Notes: generated by a model not told the origin, from the letters alone. 64,000 bases of DNA from Thiodiazotropha sp040791665 (GCA_040791665.1 JBFNNX010000013.1:1-64000), one strand, 5' to 3'. Numbered from the stretch's first letter, positions 35,155-44,321 are shown. Made by a program: numbers and translations.

Positions 35155-36645
35155 TTAGTGTTCGAACTCCTGACGCAATCTAAGCTGTATCAGCTTTGCC
35201 TGCTTGAATGCCTCTTTCAGCATCAGACGCTGGCTTGAACTTAGTCGAGAGGGATTGACCCGGTTGATTTCATCATAATCCCCGCCAGCCAGTTGCCGCT
35301 GCATGCGTATCCTTTGAATCAGGTCAAACGCCTCGATGGTGGATGCCGTGTCGGCAGGCGATCGCTTCATGTCGGCAGCGGCCGCGCGCAGACGTTCTGC
35401 GGTATTTGTTGACCAGACACCATGCTTCAACGCCCAGATACGGGCCGCGTCGATGAAAGGCCGCGCACCCCGTTTCTTCAAATCGATGGTGTGCGGGTAA
35501 CGGTGACCGCCATCATAGGAGAATCTGCCAAACCAACCCAAAGCGGGTGCGCAGGTCAGCGCCTCTGTCGCCATTGCGCGAAGGAATCGGGGATGTTGCG
35601 CTGGTCTTGGCAACAACCAGTTGTGCAGATCATCGACCAACTCATCCTGACCATAGAGCGGTCGGAAATCAAAAAAGATGGTTGCATTCAACAACGATTT
35701 TGGATCCGGTGTTGAGAGCCAATGTTGAAACCTGTCACGCCACTCACTTACAGATAGGCATAACTTTGGATTGCCCGCCATGATATCACCGCGGCATAGC
35801 GCAAAACCGCAACGATCGAGGGCCTTGTTCACCGCTTTCGCGAACGCTACAAGGGCGTTGCGGATCTGTGGCGTATCCTCTTCATTATCGGGCAGGAAAA
35901 TCAGGCCATTATCCTGATCCGCGGCAAATGTCTGTTCGAGCCGACCCTCCGAGCCGAATACCATCCAGCACCAGGATACAGGGGGCAGGTCGAATTCGTT
36001 GGCGATCAACTCGATTACACGCATACAAAGCAGGTCGTTCAAACCTGACATCCATTGGCACAGGGTCTCCACCCCCATGCCGTTGACGAACAGCTCTTGC
36101 CCTCTCTGTCGAATCGCCTTGGCAGCATTGGCCATGCTATCCACATTACCTGCATGCTGAACGGTATTGATTAGCGCTTCTGCGCCACCTTCCCGAAATC
36201 CCGGCAGATCGGATTGCGACAACAGGTTGCATAGCCGACCATTGGATTCCAGTAGCACAAGATGGCTCAATCGACTGCGTGTCAGGGCTACCCTGGCCCG
36301 GTGTGCCGGTGCATCCACCGGCAGGGAGATTGGCGCAGCCGTCATGTAGGTAATCACCGGCTCACTCAGATCAGCGCGTTTCAGGGTAATCGCTTCGATA
36401 AGCTCCCGCAGTGTCACGATGCCGAGAGGTGCGTCAATCTGCTGTGCAACCACTCCGGCTTGAATATCATCACGGTTGAGTGCAAACAGGGCATCGCGTA
36501 TGCTCGTTTCCGGTTGTATGATCAGAGGTTCATTCTGCATCAACTCCCGCAAGGGTATATCGCCAATCCCAGCCGACATATGCGCGGATTTAAACTCCGC
36601 GAGCGGTTTAGGTGGCCTTTGGGGAGGCTGCTTAGCCGGCATCAT
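35155..36645 (-). CDS. CBS-pair / DUF294 nucleotidyltransferase-like signalling protein
   Basis: The 496-residue protein starts with a CBS pair (about 30-150) followed by the DUF294 nucleotidyltransferase domain with GSEGRLEQTFAADQDN (about 250-265) and its C-terminal substrate-binding helical domain (about 350-490). The usual cyclic-nucleotide-binding domain of this family at the N-terminus is absent. Proteins of this type are typically encoded beside acetate or other carboxylate symporters and acetyl-CoA synthetase genes. Here it lies 14 bp downstream of a receiver gene and in line with the symporter-kinase. The nucleotidyl substrate is unknown. Confidence 0.85.
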   Translation of the reverse strand: MMPAKQPPQRPPKPLAEFKSAHMSAGIGDIPLRELMQNEPLIIQPETSIRDALFALNRDDIQAGVVAQQIDAPLGIVTLRELIEAITLKRADLSEPVITYMTAAPISLPVDAPAHRARVALTRSRLSHLVLLESNGRLCNLLSQSDLPGFREGGAEALINTVQHAGNVDSMANAAKAIRQRGQELFVNGMGVETLCQWMSGLNDLLCMRVIELIANEFDLPPVSWCWMVFGSEGRLEQTFAADQDNGLIFLPDNEEDTPQIRNALVAFAKAVNKALDRCGFALCRGDIMAGNPKLCLSVSEWRDRFQHWLSTPDPKSLLNATIFFDFRPLYGQDELVDDLHNWLLPRPAQHPRFLRAMATEALTCAPALGWFGRFSYDGGHRYPHTIDLKKRGARPFIDAARIWALKHGVWSTNTAERLRAAAADMKRSPADTASTIEAFDLIQRIRMQRQLAGGDYDEINRVNPSRLSSSQRLMLKEAFKQAKLIQLRLRQEFEH

Positions 36646-36659
36646 AGCACTCTCTCCTT

Positions 36660-37034
36660 TTACTCCCGTGACTGTAGTAGCTGGTTAACCTTATCGACCA
36701 GATCATGGGTCGAAAAAGGCTTTGTGATATAGGCGTCCGCACCCAGGGAAATTCCCTTTTTAATCTCCGCTTCCCGCCCTTTGGCGCTCAACATCAAAAT
36801 GGGCAATCCTGAAAGTGCAGGATCCGCGCGTATCTCACGACACACCTCAAAGCCGTTTTTGCGTGGCATCATGACATCCAGGATCAACAGATCAGGGCGT
36901 GTATCCGCAATCACCTCCATGGCCACCTGGCCATCACTCGCCGTCATGACCTGATAGCCTTCCCGCTTCATCAGATACTCAACAGAGAGTACGATATTCG
37001 GTTCATCATCCACGATCAGAATTGTCTTTGTCAT
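36660..37034 (-). CDS. Single-domain response regulator (CheY-like receiver)
   Basis: The 124-residue receiver domain has acidic pocket DDE (about 10-11), phosphoacceptor aspartate in LLILDVMMPRKNG (about D54), T/S and the K in ITKPFS (about 105). No output domain is attached. It lies 15 bp downstream of the symporter histidine kinase and 14 bp before the DUF294 gene, so it is the likely phosphorylation target of that kinase and may act by protein-protein contact, perhaps on the DUF294 protein. Confidence 0.92.
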   Translation of the reverse strand: MTKTILIVDDEPNIVLSVEYLMKREGYQVMTASDGQVAMEVIADTRPDLLILDVMMPRKNGFEVCREIRADPALSGLPILMLSAKGREAEIKKGISLGADAYITKPFSTHDLVDKVNQLLQSRE

Positions 37035-37049
37035 TGGCCTCTCCGGATA

Positions 37050-39776
37050 TCACGCTGCTTTCTTTTTTTTGGGTAGCGCAAAGGTAAAGATAGCACCATT
37101 CTCCGTTGTGCTTTCAGCCCAGATATTTCCTCCCAAGTGTTCGACAATCTTCTTGCTGATCGGCAATCCCAATCCGGTGCCTATCGGTTTGTTGCTTGCG
37201 CTTCCCGCCTGACGGAATTTCTCGAAGATATTGGGCAGCTCCCCTGCGGCGATTCCGGGCCCATTGTCGGATACGCTCACTTCATATCGATCCTGCTTTG
37301 ATATGAGACAAACAGTCACTTCCCCTGTCTGCTCAGGCACGAATTTGTTTGCATTCGACAAAAGATTGAGCAGTACCTGCATTAGGCGGTCGCGGTCCCC
37401 TGTCACGATGCAGGCGTGGTCAGGAAGCGCTCGGATCACCCGGGTTCCATGATCGGCAAACAACTGTTCGGTTGAGGAAATCGCCTCTTCGACAATTTCA
37501 AGCAAATCCACGTCTTCCGCATTCCAGTCGGCACGTCCCGATTCAATTTTGGCCAGATCCAACACCTGATTGACAAGGCGAGATAGGCGCTTGGTCTCAT
37601 TCACGATGATGCCAAGAAAGCGCCGTCTTTGATTAAGTGCGATATCCGGATCGTCGTTAAGGATCTCGGAAAAGGCTCGAATCGAAGCGAGGGGAGTACG
37701 TAACTCATGGGTCACGGAGGACATAAAATCATCCTTTAACCGATCGAGCTCCTGCAGGCGCTCATTGGCCTCCTTCAGCTCACGCGTGGCCTTCTCCAAT
37801 TGATGGGATTTCCGCTCCAGCGCTTTGCTGTAGGCGCGTATCTGTGAGGCCTCGTCAAGAATATTCAGCACTTCATCCATACCCAATGTCTCTTCCGTGG
37901 TCACTGAAGAGACCATCACCCGTGCGGATGCACTGCCAATCGCCCCAGCCAGCAGGGTCTCTGCAAAGTAAACCGTTTCGGCATCTGCAGGCAGTTGTTT
38001 GATGTCAGTCAGCTTTCTTCGCTTGGCAAAGGCCTGAAAGAGATGCCTGGCCCGCTCGTTTCCCAGGAAGCGTTCCGCAAGATGCAGCAGCTCCTTTACC
38101 TCTGCGGTTCCACGCCATAAGCCGACTCCCAGAAACTGTTGATTTTTCAGGGCATCGACAAACAGTGAGGCCTGTGTGGCCTCATCGACCCTGGGTGTCC
38201 GCCAGAGTGAAAACAGGATATAGGCACCGATATTGAAGGACAAACTCCAAAACAGGCAGTGAGTAATCTCATTCAGCCCAGTCAGACCGAACAGTGCTTG
38301 CGGCTTGAGCAGTTCAATGGCAAATGGTCCCTGTTCCAGCAGGCCAGCCGGTAGCCAACCCGATTTGGCGAATGACGGCAACAGTAGCGTATAGACCCAG
38401 ATAACGAATCCTGACAAGAGTCCGGCCAGGGCGCCACTGCGTGTACCGCCACGCCAGTAAAGGCCGATGATCATGGCCGGAGCGAACTGGGCCACCGCGG
38501 AAAAGCTGATCAACCCTATACTGACTAACGCGTAGGCTTCACCGGCGAGCCGAAAATAGAGAAAACCCAACAATAGAATCAGTATGATCGCCCCGCGTCG
38601 TATGCGCAGCAATAGTTTGCTCAGGTCCGCATCCGGAGGTATCTGTTTCCAGCGTTTCAAAAGGAGAGGCATCACCAAATCGTTGCAGACCATGGTTGAC
38701 AGTGCGATGGTCTCGACAATCACCATTCCGGTCGCCGCGGACATGCCGCCCAGAAAGGCAAGCAGGGTTAATGAGCCTTGGTGGTGAGCCATGGGCAGGG
38801 TCAATACAAACGTATCCGCATCTACATTTTCTCCCACAAAGGTCAGCTGTCCCGCAAGCGCAATGGGTATCACAAATATATTGATTAAAAACAGATAGAG
38901 AGGAAACAGCCAAACTGCACGCCTGAGATGCTGTTCACCACTATTCTCAACCACGGCAACTTGAAACTGACGCGGCAGCATCATCACCGCCAGTGCAGAC
39001 AGTAGCGTTAAGGCGAACCAATTCTCGTAACCTTTCATACCGTCGATAATCAGCGGGTTGAGAATACCGGCATTTTCAGCCTTATCGAAGAGATCGGTAA
39101 ATCCATCATGCAGTTGATAGGTCACAAAGATGCCAACCGAAAGAAACGCCACCAGCTTGACAATCGATTCGAACGCGATAGCTGCCACCATCCCTTCATG
39201 CCGTTCGCTGGCGTCGAGATGCCGTGTACCGAATAAAATGGTAAAGGCCGCCAGCAACAGCGCGACATAGAGCGTTGTATCCTGTAACAAGGGGAGAGAG
39301 TCGGCAGGATTCGGCATGCTGACTTCGGGATAGGTCAGCAGAATGGTGAAACTGCGCGAGATTGCTTTCAGCTGCAGTGCGATATAAGGAACGATACCCA
39401 GTACGGCAATGATCGTCACCAAGCCACCCAACAGGTGACTTTTTCCGTACCGTGAAGCGATGAAATCCGCGATGGATGTAATGCGCTGACTTTTACTCAC
39501 ACGCACCATCTTCAACAGCAGGGTCCCCCAGAGTGCGGCAATCAGCGTGGGCCCGATATAGATCGGCAGGAAACCGATGCCGGTGGCGGCAGCCCTGCCG
39601 ACACTGCCGTAAAAGGTCCATGCCGTACAATAGACAGCCAGGGAGAGTGCATAGATTGTGGCATTTGAGATCACCGAGCGGTTTTGATCCGCTCGCCTAT
39701 CGGCCCAATAGGCGATCGCGAACAACAGGCCCAGATAACCCAGCGAAGCGATAACGACGATGGTGGTAGTCAGCAT
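37050..39776 (-). CDS. Na+/solute symporter-histidine kinase (CbrA/CrbS type)
   Basis: The 908-residue membrane protein joins about 13 transmembrane helices of the sodium:solute symporter (SSS) family (1-500), through a linker/STAC-like region (about 530-640), to a coiled coil and a histidine kinase. The DHp box is HELRTPLASIRAF and the ATPase has N box NLLSNANKF, DNGPGI and GTGLGLP. CbrA and CrbS proteins of this architecture sense or transport carboxylates or amino acids and control carbon metabolism. Here the output is likely the lone receiver downstream rather than a DNA-binding regulator. The small membrane gene 11 bp upstream is its usual companion. Confidence 0.92.
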   Translation of the reverse strand: MLTTTIVVIASLGYLGLLFAIAYWADRRADQNRSVISNATIYALSLAVYCTAWTFYGSVGRAAATGIGFLPIYIGPTLIAALWGTLLLKMVRVSKSQRITSIADFIASRYGKSHLLGGLVTIIAVLGIVPYIALQLKAISRSFTILLTYPEVSMPNPADSLPLLQDTTLYVALLLAAFTILFGTRHLDASERHEGMVAAIAFESIVKLVAFLSVGIFVTYQLHDGFTDLFDKAENAGILNPLIIDGMKGYENWFALTLLSALAVMMLPRQFQVAVVENSGEQHLRRAVWLFPLYLFLINIFVIPIALAGQLTFVGENVDADTFVLTLPMAHHQGSLTLLAFLGGMSAATGMVIVETIALSTMVCNDLVMPLLLKRWKQIPPDADLSKLLLRIRRGAIILILLLGFLYFRLAGEAYALVSIGLISFSAVAQFAPAMIIGLYWRGGTRSGALAGLLSGFVIWVYTLLLPSFAKSGWLPAGLLEQGPFAIELLKPQALFGLTGLNEITHCLFWSLSFNIGAYILFSLWRTPRVDEATQASLFVDALKNQQFLGVGLWRGTAEVKELLHLAERFLGNERARHLFQAFAKRRKLTDIKQLPADAETVYFAETLLAGAIGSASARVMVSSVTTEETLGMDEVLNILDEASQIRAYSKALERKSHQLEKATRELKEANERLQELDRLKDDFMSSVTHELRTPLASIRAFSEILNDDPDIALNQRRRFLGIIVNETKRLSRLVNQVLDLAKIESGRADWNAEDVDLLEIVEEAISSTEQLFADHGTRVIRALPDHACIVTGDRDRLMQVLLNLLSNANKFVPEQTGEVTVCLISKQDRYEVSVSDNGPGIAAGELPNIFEKFRQAGSASNKPIGTGLGLPISKKIVEHLGGNIWAESTTENGAIFTFALPKKKKAA

Positions 39777-39787
39777 GCCGCCTGCCG

Positions 39788-39994
39788 CTAGTGCTTTCTA
39801 CCCTCGACTGTCCACGCAGCCAACAGAATCAGGGCCAACCAGATGCCAAAGAGGTAGAGGTAGCTGATGGGAATGCCAGCCCACTCGGAGGCCTTGTCAA
39901 ACAAGGTAAGTACAGGCGAAAAGAAGAGCAAAAATCCGAGCAGAGTCACACCGGCAAGTCTTTGTCGTGTTTGAGTTGATCGGTTCATACTCAT
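39788..39994 (-). CDS. Small two-helix membrane protein paired with the symporter-kinase
   Basis: The 68-residue protein has two hydrophobic helices (about 15-33 and 43-60) with a conserved SPVLTLFDK ... GIPISYLYLFGIWLALILLA arrangement split around the loop. Small proteins of this shape are regularly encoded just ahead of SSS-type symporter kinases and resemble the DUF4212/DUF485 small subunits of acetate-type symporters. It may be a subunit or a stabilising partner of the kinase downstream, 11 bp away. Confidence 0.7.
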   Translation of the reverse strand: MSMNRSTQTRQRLAGVTLLGFLLFFSPVLTLFDKASEWAGIPISYLYLFGIWLALILLAAWTVEGRKH

Positions 39995-40068
39995 TATCCT
40001 TATTGTACAAACATCACCCTCAGTATATGCCAGTTTCTACGAATCAGCTGATTACGCCCGACATGCTG

Positions 40069-41409
40069 CTATAAACGGTTTAAAACCACACTGACTCTAA
40101 GCCCATGCAGATCCGGTGATCGGTCAAAGCTCAGCTCGCCCTCATAGAGGCTGACCACGTCGGATACTATCGCCAGTCCGAGTCCCTGCCCTTCCCTGTT
40201 TTCATCCAGACGACTGCCGCGCATTGTCATTCTGGTGAAATCCTCATCCTCCAGTCCCTCACCATCGTCTTCGACGGCAATCCTTAAATATTCCTCTCCG
40301 GAAAGTGTGCACCGAACCCTGTTTCTCGCCCATTTACAGGCGTTATCCAGAAGGTTACCCAACAATTCGAGGATGTCCTCCCGATCTCCGAATGGGGGCA
40401 GTCCTGTTGCTGTCACAGCTTCTATAGACAACTGCTTCTCCCGATAGATCTGCTTCAAGACAGTCAACAGATCTTGCAGATCGACACGCGGATCAAATCT
40501 CTGACTCGTAGTACCGCTTCCCGCCAGGCGGGCACGTTTGAGCTCTCTGTCGATCAGTAGCCTTACCCTCTCAACCTGCTGCCCGGCCAGAGCGCTGTCA
40601 ATTCGATTCTCATCATCTGTTGATTTGTCAAAGTAATATGTCAGCAGGTTCATGGGACCTTTCAATGCATGGGCAAGATTACCCAGGGCGTTTCGAGATC
40701 GTTGATTGCGTCTCGAGAGCAACTGCAAAAGGTGATTGACCTCTTTGACCAGGGGATACATCTCATCGGGAACATCTTCACTGAGTGACTTCTCACCACC
40801 TGTAGCCAGGCTTTTTACGTCCTCGGTTAAGGGTTCTATTCGACGGAATGCCCGCCTGACGACCATGCTCTGTACCAGCAACAGTATGATCAAACCGACC
40901 AAAGCCAATATGGCAAAGTTTCGTAAAAACAGATCCCGTTGCTGCTTTATCGGCATCAGATCCTCCGCTACCACAACGGTCAGGTCACGTCCCTGCTTTC
41001 TGAAGCCGGCGACGTAAACCAGTAGCTGTTGCTTCTCCGGCCCAAGCATGTGGAGACGTCTGTTTTCTCCCACCTTCAATGAGGGAACATGGAGTTTAAA
41101 GTCCCAAAGTGAACGCGAGGTAACCACAACGTCATCCTGTAGGCGAACGAGATAATAGTGACCTGAATAGGGACGATGATAGATTTGGTTGATGCGAGCG
41201 GGCCTGACCTTGGGCTGTTGCTGCTTAAAGACCATTGCGCCCAGCAGGGCTTCACTGTCGTGTTCAAGCCTGGAGGCTATAAAATCCTCTGTGAGCGTTT
41301 CAATGGATTTAGCGCCAAACAGCCACAACACCCCCATCAATAGAATAAGGGTGAGCGCCAATCCGAGATGGAGACGGTGTTCCAGGGAGTTACTGCTCAA
41401 CACCGACAT
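40069..41409 (-). CDS. Sensor histidine kinase (PhoQ-like plan)
   Basis: The 446-residue kinase has an N-terminal membrane helix (about 14-32), a periplasmic sensor region (about 35-165), a second helix (about 170-190) and a HAMP-like linker. The DHp domain has AHALKGPMN, where the phosphorylated histidine is the one in HALK as in PhoQ-type kinases. The HATPase_c domain has NLLDNACKWA, DDGEGL and GQGLGLAI. It overlaps the response regulator by 20 bp and is expected to phosphorylate it. The stimulus is unknown; the neighbouring PepSY and cytochrome genes suggest redox or metal stress. Confidence 0.9.
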   Translation of the reverse strand: MSVLSSNSLEHRLHLGLALTLILLMGVLWLFGAKSIETLTEDFIASRLEHDSEALLGAMVFKQQQPKVRPARINQIYHRPYSGHYYLVRLQDDVVVTSRSLWDFKLHVPSLKVGENRRLHMLGPEKQQLLVYVAGFRKQGRDLTVVVAEDLMPIKQQRDLFLRNFAILALVGLIILLLVQSMVVRRAFRRIEPLTEDVKSLATGGEKSLSEDVPDEMYPLVKEVNHLLQLLSRRNQRSRNALGNLAHALKGPMNLLTYYFDKSTDDENRIDSALAGQQVERVRLLIDRELKRARLAGSGTTSQRFDPRVDLQDLLTVLKQIYREKQLSIEAVTATGLPPFGDREDILELLGNLLDNACKWARNRVRCTLSGEEYLRIAVEDDGEGLEDEDFTRMTMRGSRLDENREGQGLGLAIVSDVVSLYEGELSFDRSPDLHGLRVSVVLNRL

Positions 41410-42064
41410 AGATATAGCCTTGTCCGCGGCGGGTTTCGATCACCTGCTTACCCAGTTTATCACGCAATCGACGGATATAGACTTCAATCAGATTGCTGTC
41501 GCGATCGAAGTCCTGTTCGTAGACATGCTCTGTCAAACGGGTTTTAGAAAGTATCTTGCCCCGGTTAAGGATAAAACAGCGCAATAGGCGAAACTCCGTA
41601 CCGGTGAGATCGAGCCTCTGTTGATCGGGCAATATGACCTGCTGTCTCTCCTCATCGAGTTCCAGTCCACCCGACTTCAGACTGGCGCCGACCAGGTCAT
41701 GACTGCGGCGAACCAGCGCCTGTAACCGCACCACCAGCTCTTCGATATGAAACGGCTTGCCGAGATAGTCGTCCGCGCCGGCCTTGAATCCCTCAACCCG
41801 TTCGTGCCAGGCATCCCGCGCGGTGAGAATGATCACCGGCGTATGGTTGTTCCTTGAGCGCCAGTTCTTCAACACTTCCAGACCGGAACGATTGGGTAGT
41901 CCCAGGTCCAGGACGATAAGATCATAGGCCATGTTATCGCCCATGAACTCCGCTTCGATACCCTCCCGGGCACGATCTACGGCAAATCCCTGCTGCTCCA
42001 AATCACTCTTCAATGAAGTCGCGAGGAGATCATCATCTTCAACCAGCAGCAGACGCAAGTTCAA
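41390..42064 (-). CDS. OmpR/PhoB-family response regulator
   Basis: The 224-residue regulator has a receiver domain (1-120) with acidic pair DD at 10-11, phosphoacceptor in LIVLDLGLPNRSG (D about 53) and K in GKPFHIEEL, followed by a winged-helix DNA-binding domain (about 128-222) with RLLRCFILNRGKILSKTRL, shown in part, and YIRRLRDKLG. It is the partner of the kinase encoded immediately downstream and overlaps the PepSY gene upstream by 4 bp. Autoregulation and control of the cytochrome genes are plausible; no box was identified. Confidence 0.93.
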   Translation of the reverse strand: MNLRLLLVEDDDLLATSLKSDLEQQGFAVDRAREGIEAEFMGDNMAYDLIVLDLGLPNRSGLEVLKNWRSRNNHTPVIILTARDAWHERVEGFKAGADDYLGKPFHIEELVVRLQALVRRSHDLVGASLKSGGLELDEERQQVILPDQQRLDLTGTEFRLLRCFILNRGKILSKTRLTEHVYEQDFDRDSNLIEVYIRRLRDKLGKQVIETRRGQGYIYVGVEQ

Positions 42065-42384
42065 TCCTCCAGTTCACGTTCCAGAACCTCCCCTGTAGCG
42101 GCATCCACCTTGAATTCCCATACCGCACCCTGTCCATCGAGAATCTCTATCTCATAAAGATAACGATTCCCATCACGTTCCAACTCAAGCTCCAGAATTC
42201 TTCCTGGCTGTTGGACCTGAATGGTCCGCATCAGATCCTCAAGGGGCAAAATAGCCCCAGATTCGGTCAGGCGTCGTGCCTCTTCATAACCCTCATCGGC
42301 CAGCGATAGAGTAGAGATCGTGACAACTGCTATGAGTAACAGGCTTACAGTCGATTTACCTGGCATGCTTACAATCTTTAACAT
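42061..42384 (-). CDS. Exported PepSY-domain protein
   Basis: This small exported protein of about 107 residues has a signal peptide with ISTLSLADEG at its end and one PepSY domain (LPLEDLMRTIQVQQPGRILE, YEIEILDGQGAVWEFKVD, TGEVL). PepSY proteins are thought to inhibit proteases or modulate membrane sensors. Immediately upstream of a two-component system, it is a natural candidate for a periplasmic modulator of the kinase. The start is ATG 42384 or 42366; both give a signal peptide, and neither has a strong ribosome binding site. The open frame extends further 5' without good support. Confidence 0.8.
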   Translation of the reverse strand: MLKIVSMPGKSTVSLLLIAVVTISTLSLADEGYEEARRLTESGAILPLEDLMRTIQVQQPGRILELELERDGNRYLYEIEILDGQGAVWEFKVDAATGEVLERELED

Positions 42385-42440
42385 ATTCGGAGAATATCCG
42401 AGTAACTGGATTATAGCTTTTACGGCTGATGAAACACACA

Positions 42441-43043
42441 CTAATCCTCCCAACGACCGATTCCGGGTATATCGATTTCATGCTCATTGTAAGAGCCCTG
42501 CATCGCTCTCCGGTGACAGGTATCGCAGTTGCTGAAGGACAATTGCTCACCTGTTTTTTTGTTCATTACCGTATATGGAATTTCATCGTGTTCATGTTTG
42601 AAGAATGCTGTATCGGTAATCCGTTGCGGCGAAGACGTATAGCGCAACGACCACATGATTTTATTCGGGATCTCGCGATTGACCTTATCAGCAGCATTTG
42701 AAGTAAGATAATTCAATAGATTTGCATGATCTTCATCCGATAGCTCGGCGTTTTCGCCAAAATGATCATCCAAATGGTGCATCATCGTCTGCCACGACGC
42801 TGTAGGTAGAAATACGGGTTGAAATGGAAAATGGCAACTGCCACATTCCTCCCGATAAAGCTGGCTGTATTGACTCTCATTCAGTCTATTGTCAGTTTTC
42901 AACCAACTACGAAAAAATTGTTCACTCCAGTCATCATCCCCTCCCCTTCCATCACGATCGGCCATCACTATACCGGCTGCAAAAACCATCGTTGCTAACA
43001 GCAATGCTAACAATATCCAAAATGCTCGAATCTTCATATCCAT
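42441..43043 (-). CDS. Diheme cytochrome c (DHC type)
   Basis: The 200-residue periplasmic cytochrome has a signal peptide or anchor helix (about 5-25) and two heme-attachment sites, CGSCH (about 67-71) and CDTCH near residue 173. It fits the diheme cytochrome c family known from Rhodobacter, where it is encoded with an oxygen-binding SHP cytochrome and a cytochrome b. It is 9 bp downstream of the SHP gene here, and a rightward-free gap precedes the PepSY gene. The function of the trio in electron transfer remains open. Confidence 0.88.
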   Translation of the reverse strand: MDMKIRAFWILLALLLATMVFAAGIVMADRDGRGGDDDWSEQFFRSWLKTDNRLNESQYSQLYREECGSCHFPFQPVFLPTASWQTMMHHLDDHFGENAELSDEDHANLLNYLTSNAADKVNREIPNKIMWSLRYTSSPQRITDTAFFKHEHDEIPYTVMNKKTGEQLSFSNCDTCHRRAMQGSYNEHEIDIPGIGRWED

Positions 43044-43051
43044 TCACCTCA

Positions 43052-43444
43052 CTAATGTTGTTGAAGAAATAACAGGAGATCACCTTTCTCCTGGGGTGTG
43101 CATACCCTTCCCCATGTCCATTTACAGTTACGCTTGAACCATTTCCCGATCTTTTTCGGATCGCTCAGGCGCTTTGAATTAACCGAAGGCGCCATCGGCT
43201 CAATCCGCTTCCCGGTCTTAATATGCCGTCCAGGTTTTCCCAGGTCGTCGCCATGGCAGTCACTGCATGATCTGGATACACCGGTTTTTTCATTTACAAT
43301 CGTGCGCTCCCATGCAGCCCGTCCATGCTCCACTGAGAAGGGTCCGGCACCACTGGCCTGATATGACTCGAGCATGCTGTCCACTGTGTTAGCCTGCAGA
43401 GTATTAGTACTGATAAGCAGTAAGAACATTAACATCGACTTCAT
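43052..43444 (-). CDS. SHP-type monoheme cytochrome c (DUF1924)
   Basis: The protein of about 130 residues has a signal peptide (MLMFLLLISTNTLQA), one heme site CSDCH and the DUF1924 pattern of Sphaeroides heme protein, with GRAAWERTI and PMAPSVN ahead of a C-terminal NCKWTWGRVCTPQEKGDLL-like segment containing extra cysteines. SHP can bind oxygen at an asparagine-ligated heme. I prefer ATG 43444, with GGGGG about 9 bp upstream, over the longer frame reaching 43543. It lies between the cytochrome b and diheme genes. Confidence 0.85.
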   Translation of the reverse strand: MKSMLMFLLLISTNTLQANTVDSMLESYQASGAGPFSVEHGRAAWERTIVNEKTGVSRSCSDCHGDDLGKPGRHIKTGKRIEPMAPSVNSKRLSDPKKIGKWFKRNCKWTWGRVCTPQEKGDLLLFLQQH

Positions 43445-43496
43445 TTGTTTCATCCCCCGACTTATATGGCTTTCGAGACCGGTTGCCGGAACCTGG

Positions 43497-44060
43497 TCAT
43501 ACCCGTTTGCTACCGGTAAACATTGCACGCACAAGATTCTCACGATGCAGCAGTGAACCGAATCCGACCCCGAACAGATGCACCACTACCAGCAAAAGAG
43601 TGAAATCGGCGAAAAACTCATGGATCTCCTCGAACAATTCACTACCATAGGCTGTGTTTGAGAAAAACATTTCGGCCAATGGACCCGCCCCGGTGGCACC
43701 ATGGGCAAACAATCCGGTCAGTGTGGTTATCAAGAGTGTTGTCAACAATGCGACGATCATCGCGCCGCCGGCAGGATTGTGGCCAATGGTGCGCTCGGCG
43801 CGTAATCGAACGAGATCCCGCAGATAAGCTATTATTCTGGACGGGGATTTGACAAAGTCTGTGAAACGCGCATAACGCGTGCCTAACACGCCCCAAATCA
43901 GGCGGAACAACAACAGTGCGGCGATCAGATAGCCAGCATTTGCATGCAGGTCCATCCACTCATCCTCCGTCAGCCATGCGACCGCGAATGCACCCACAAG
44001 GGTCCAGTGAAACAGTCTGACCAGCGGGTCCCATACTTTGATTTCCTCTTGATTGTTCAT
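43497..44060 (-). CDS. Cytochrome b561-type membrane electron-transfer protein
   Basis: The 187-residue integral membrane protein has four transmembrane helices and the cytochrome b561 (Ni-hydrogenase b-type) pattern: VWDPLVRLFHW at the N-terminus with a heme-ligand histidine, DLHANAGY with the second, and later histidines in EEIHEF and VVVHLFG. It would pass electrons between the quinone pool and the periplasmic cytochromes DHC and SHP encoded next. Although the hydrogenase operon is 290 bp upstream, its transcription ends at a terminator, so I link this gene to the cytochromes. Confidence 0.88.
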   Translation of the reverse strand: MNNQEEIKVWDPLVRLFHWTLVGAFAVAWLTEDEWMDLHANAGYLIAALLLFRLIWGVLGTRYARFTDFVKSPSRIIAYLRDLVRLRAERTIGHNPAGGAMIVALLTTLLITTLTGLFAHGATGAGPLAEMFFSNTAYGSELFEEIHEFFADFTLLLVVVHLFGVGFGSLLHRENLVRAMFTGSKRV

Positions 44061-44157
44061 CGCATCTCTCTCGAATCTGTTGAGTTGAGAGAGAGCATGG
44101 CAGAGGTAAATGAAATCAAGCTGAAAATTGGCTCTCGGTTTGAGCGAATTAACAGCT

Positions 44158-44179
44158 AGGGTGCGGCGAGCCGCACTCT
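44158..44179. repeat. GC-rich palindrome
   Basis: AGGGTGCGGC and GCCGCACTCT (44158-44167, 44170-44179) form a 10-bp stem with one G-T pair and a 2-nt loop. It lies upstream of the cytochrome b561 gene with no T tract, so it looks more like a dispersed palindromic repeat than a terminator. Confidence 0.5.
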
Positions 44180-44210
44180 ACACCTGAAAAACCGATAGCG
44201 AATTATATCG

Positions 44211-44232
44211 TTCCCACGTTCCTGTGTGGGAA
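44211..44232. repeat. REP-like TTCCCAC...GTGGGAA palindrome
   Basis: TTCCCAC (44211-44217) and GTGGGAA (44226-44232) pair around an 8-nt loop, inside the string CGTTCCCACGTTCCTGTGTG. This resembles the CGTTCCCACGC..GCGTGGGAACG family of dispersed palindromes common in gammaproteobacterial genomes. Confidence 0.5.
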
Positions 44233-44288
44233 TGCAAACATCAATGAAACCGGGCGTGGTTATTGACTCATATAGGTTTCAAACGATT

Positions 44289-44321
44289 AAAAAAGCCCCT
44301 GCCCATACAACGGACAGAGGC
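44289..44321 (-). terminator. Intrinsic terminator of the hydrogenase structural operon
   Basis: On the minus strand GCCTCTGTCC and GGGCAGGGGC pair as a 10-bp stem (two G-T pairs) around a 7-nt loop, followed directly by six T residues (A-run at 44289-44294 on the plus strand). It begins 30 bp after the hynL stop codon, a textbook Rho-independent terminator. Confidence 0.85.
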
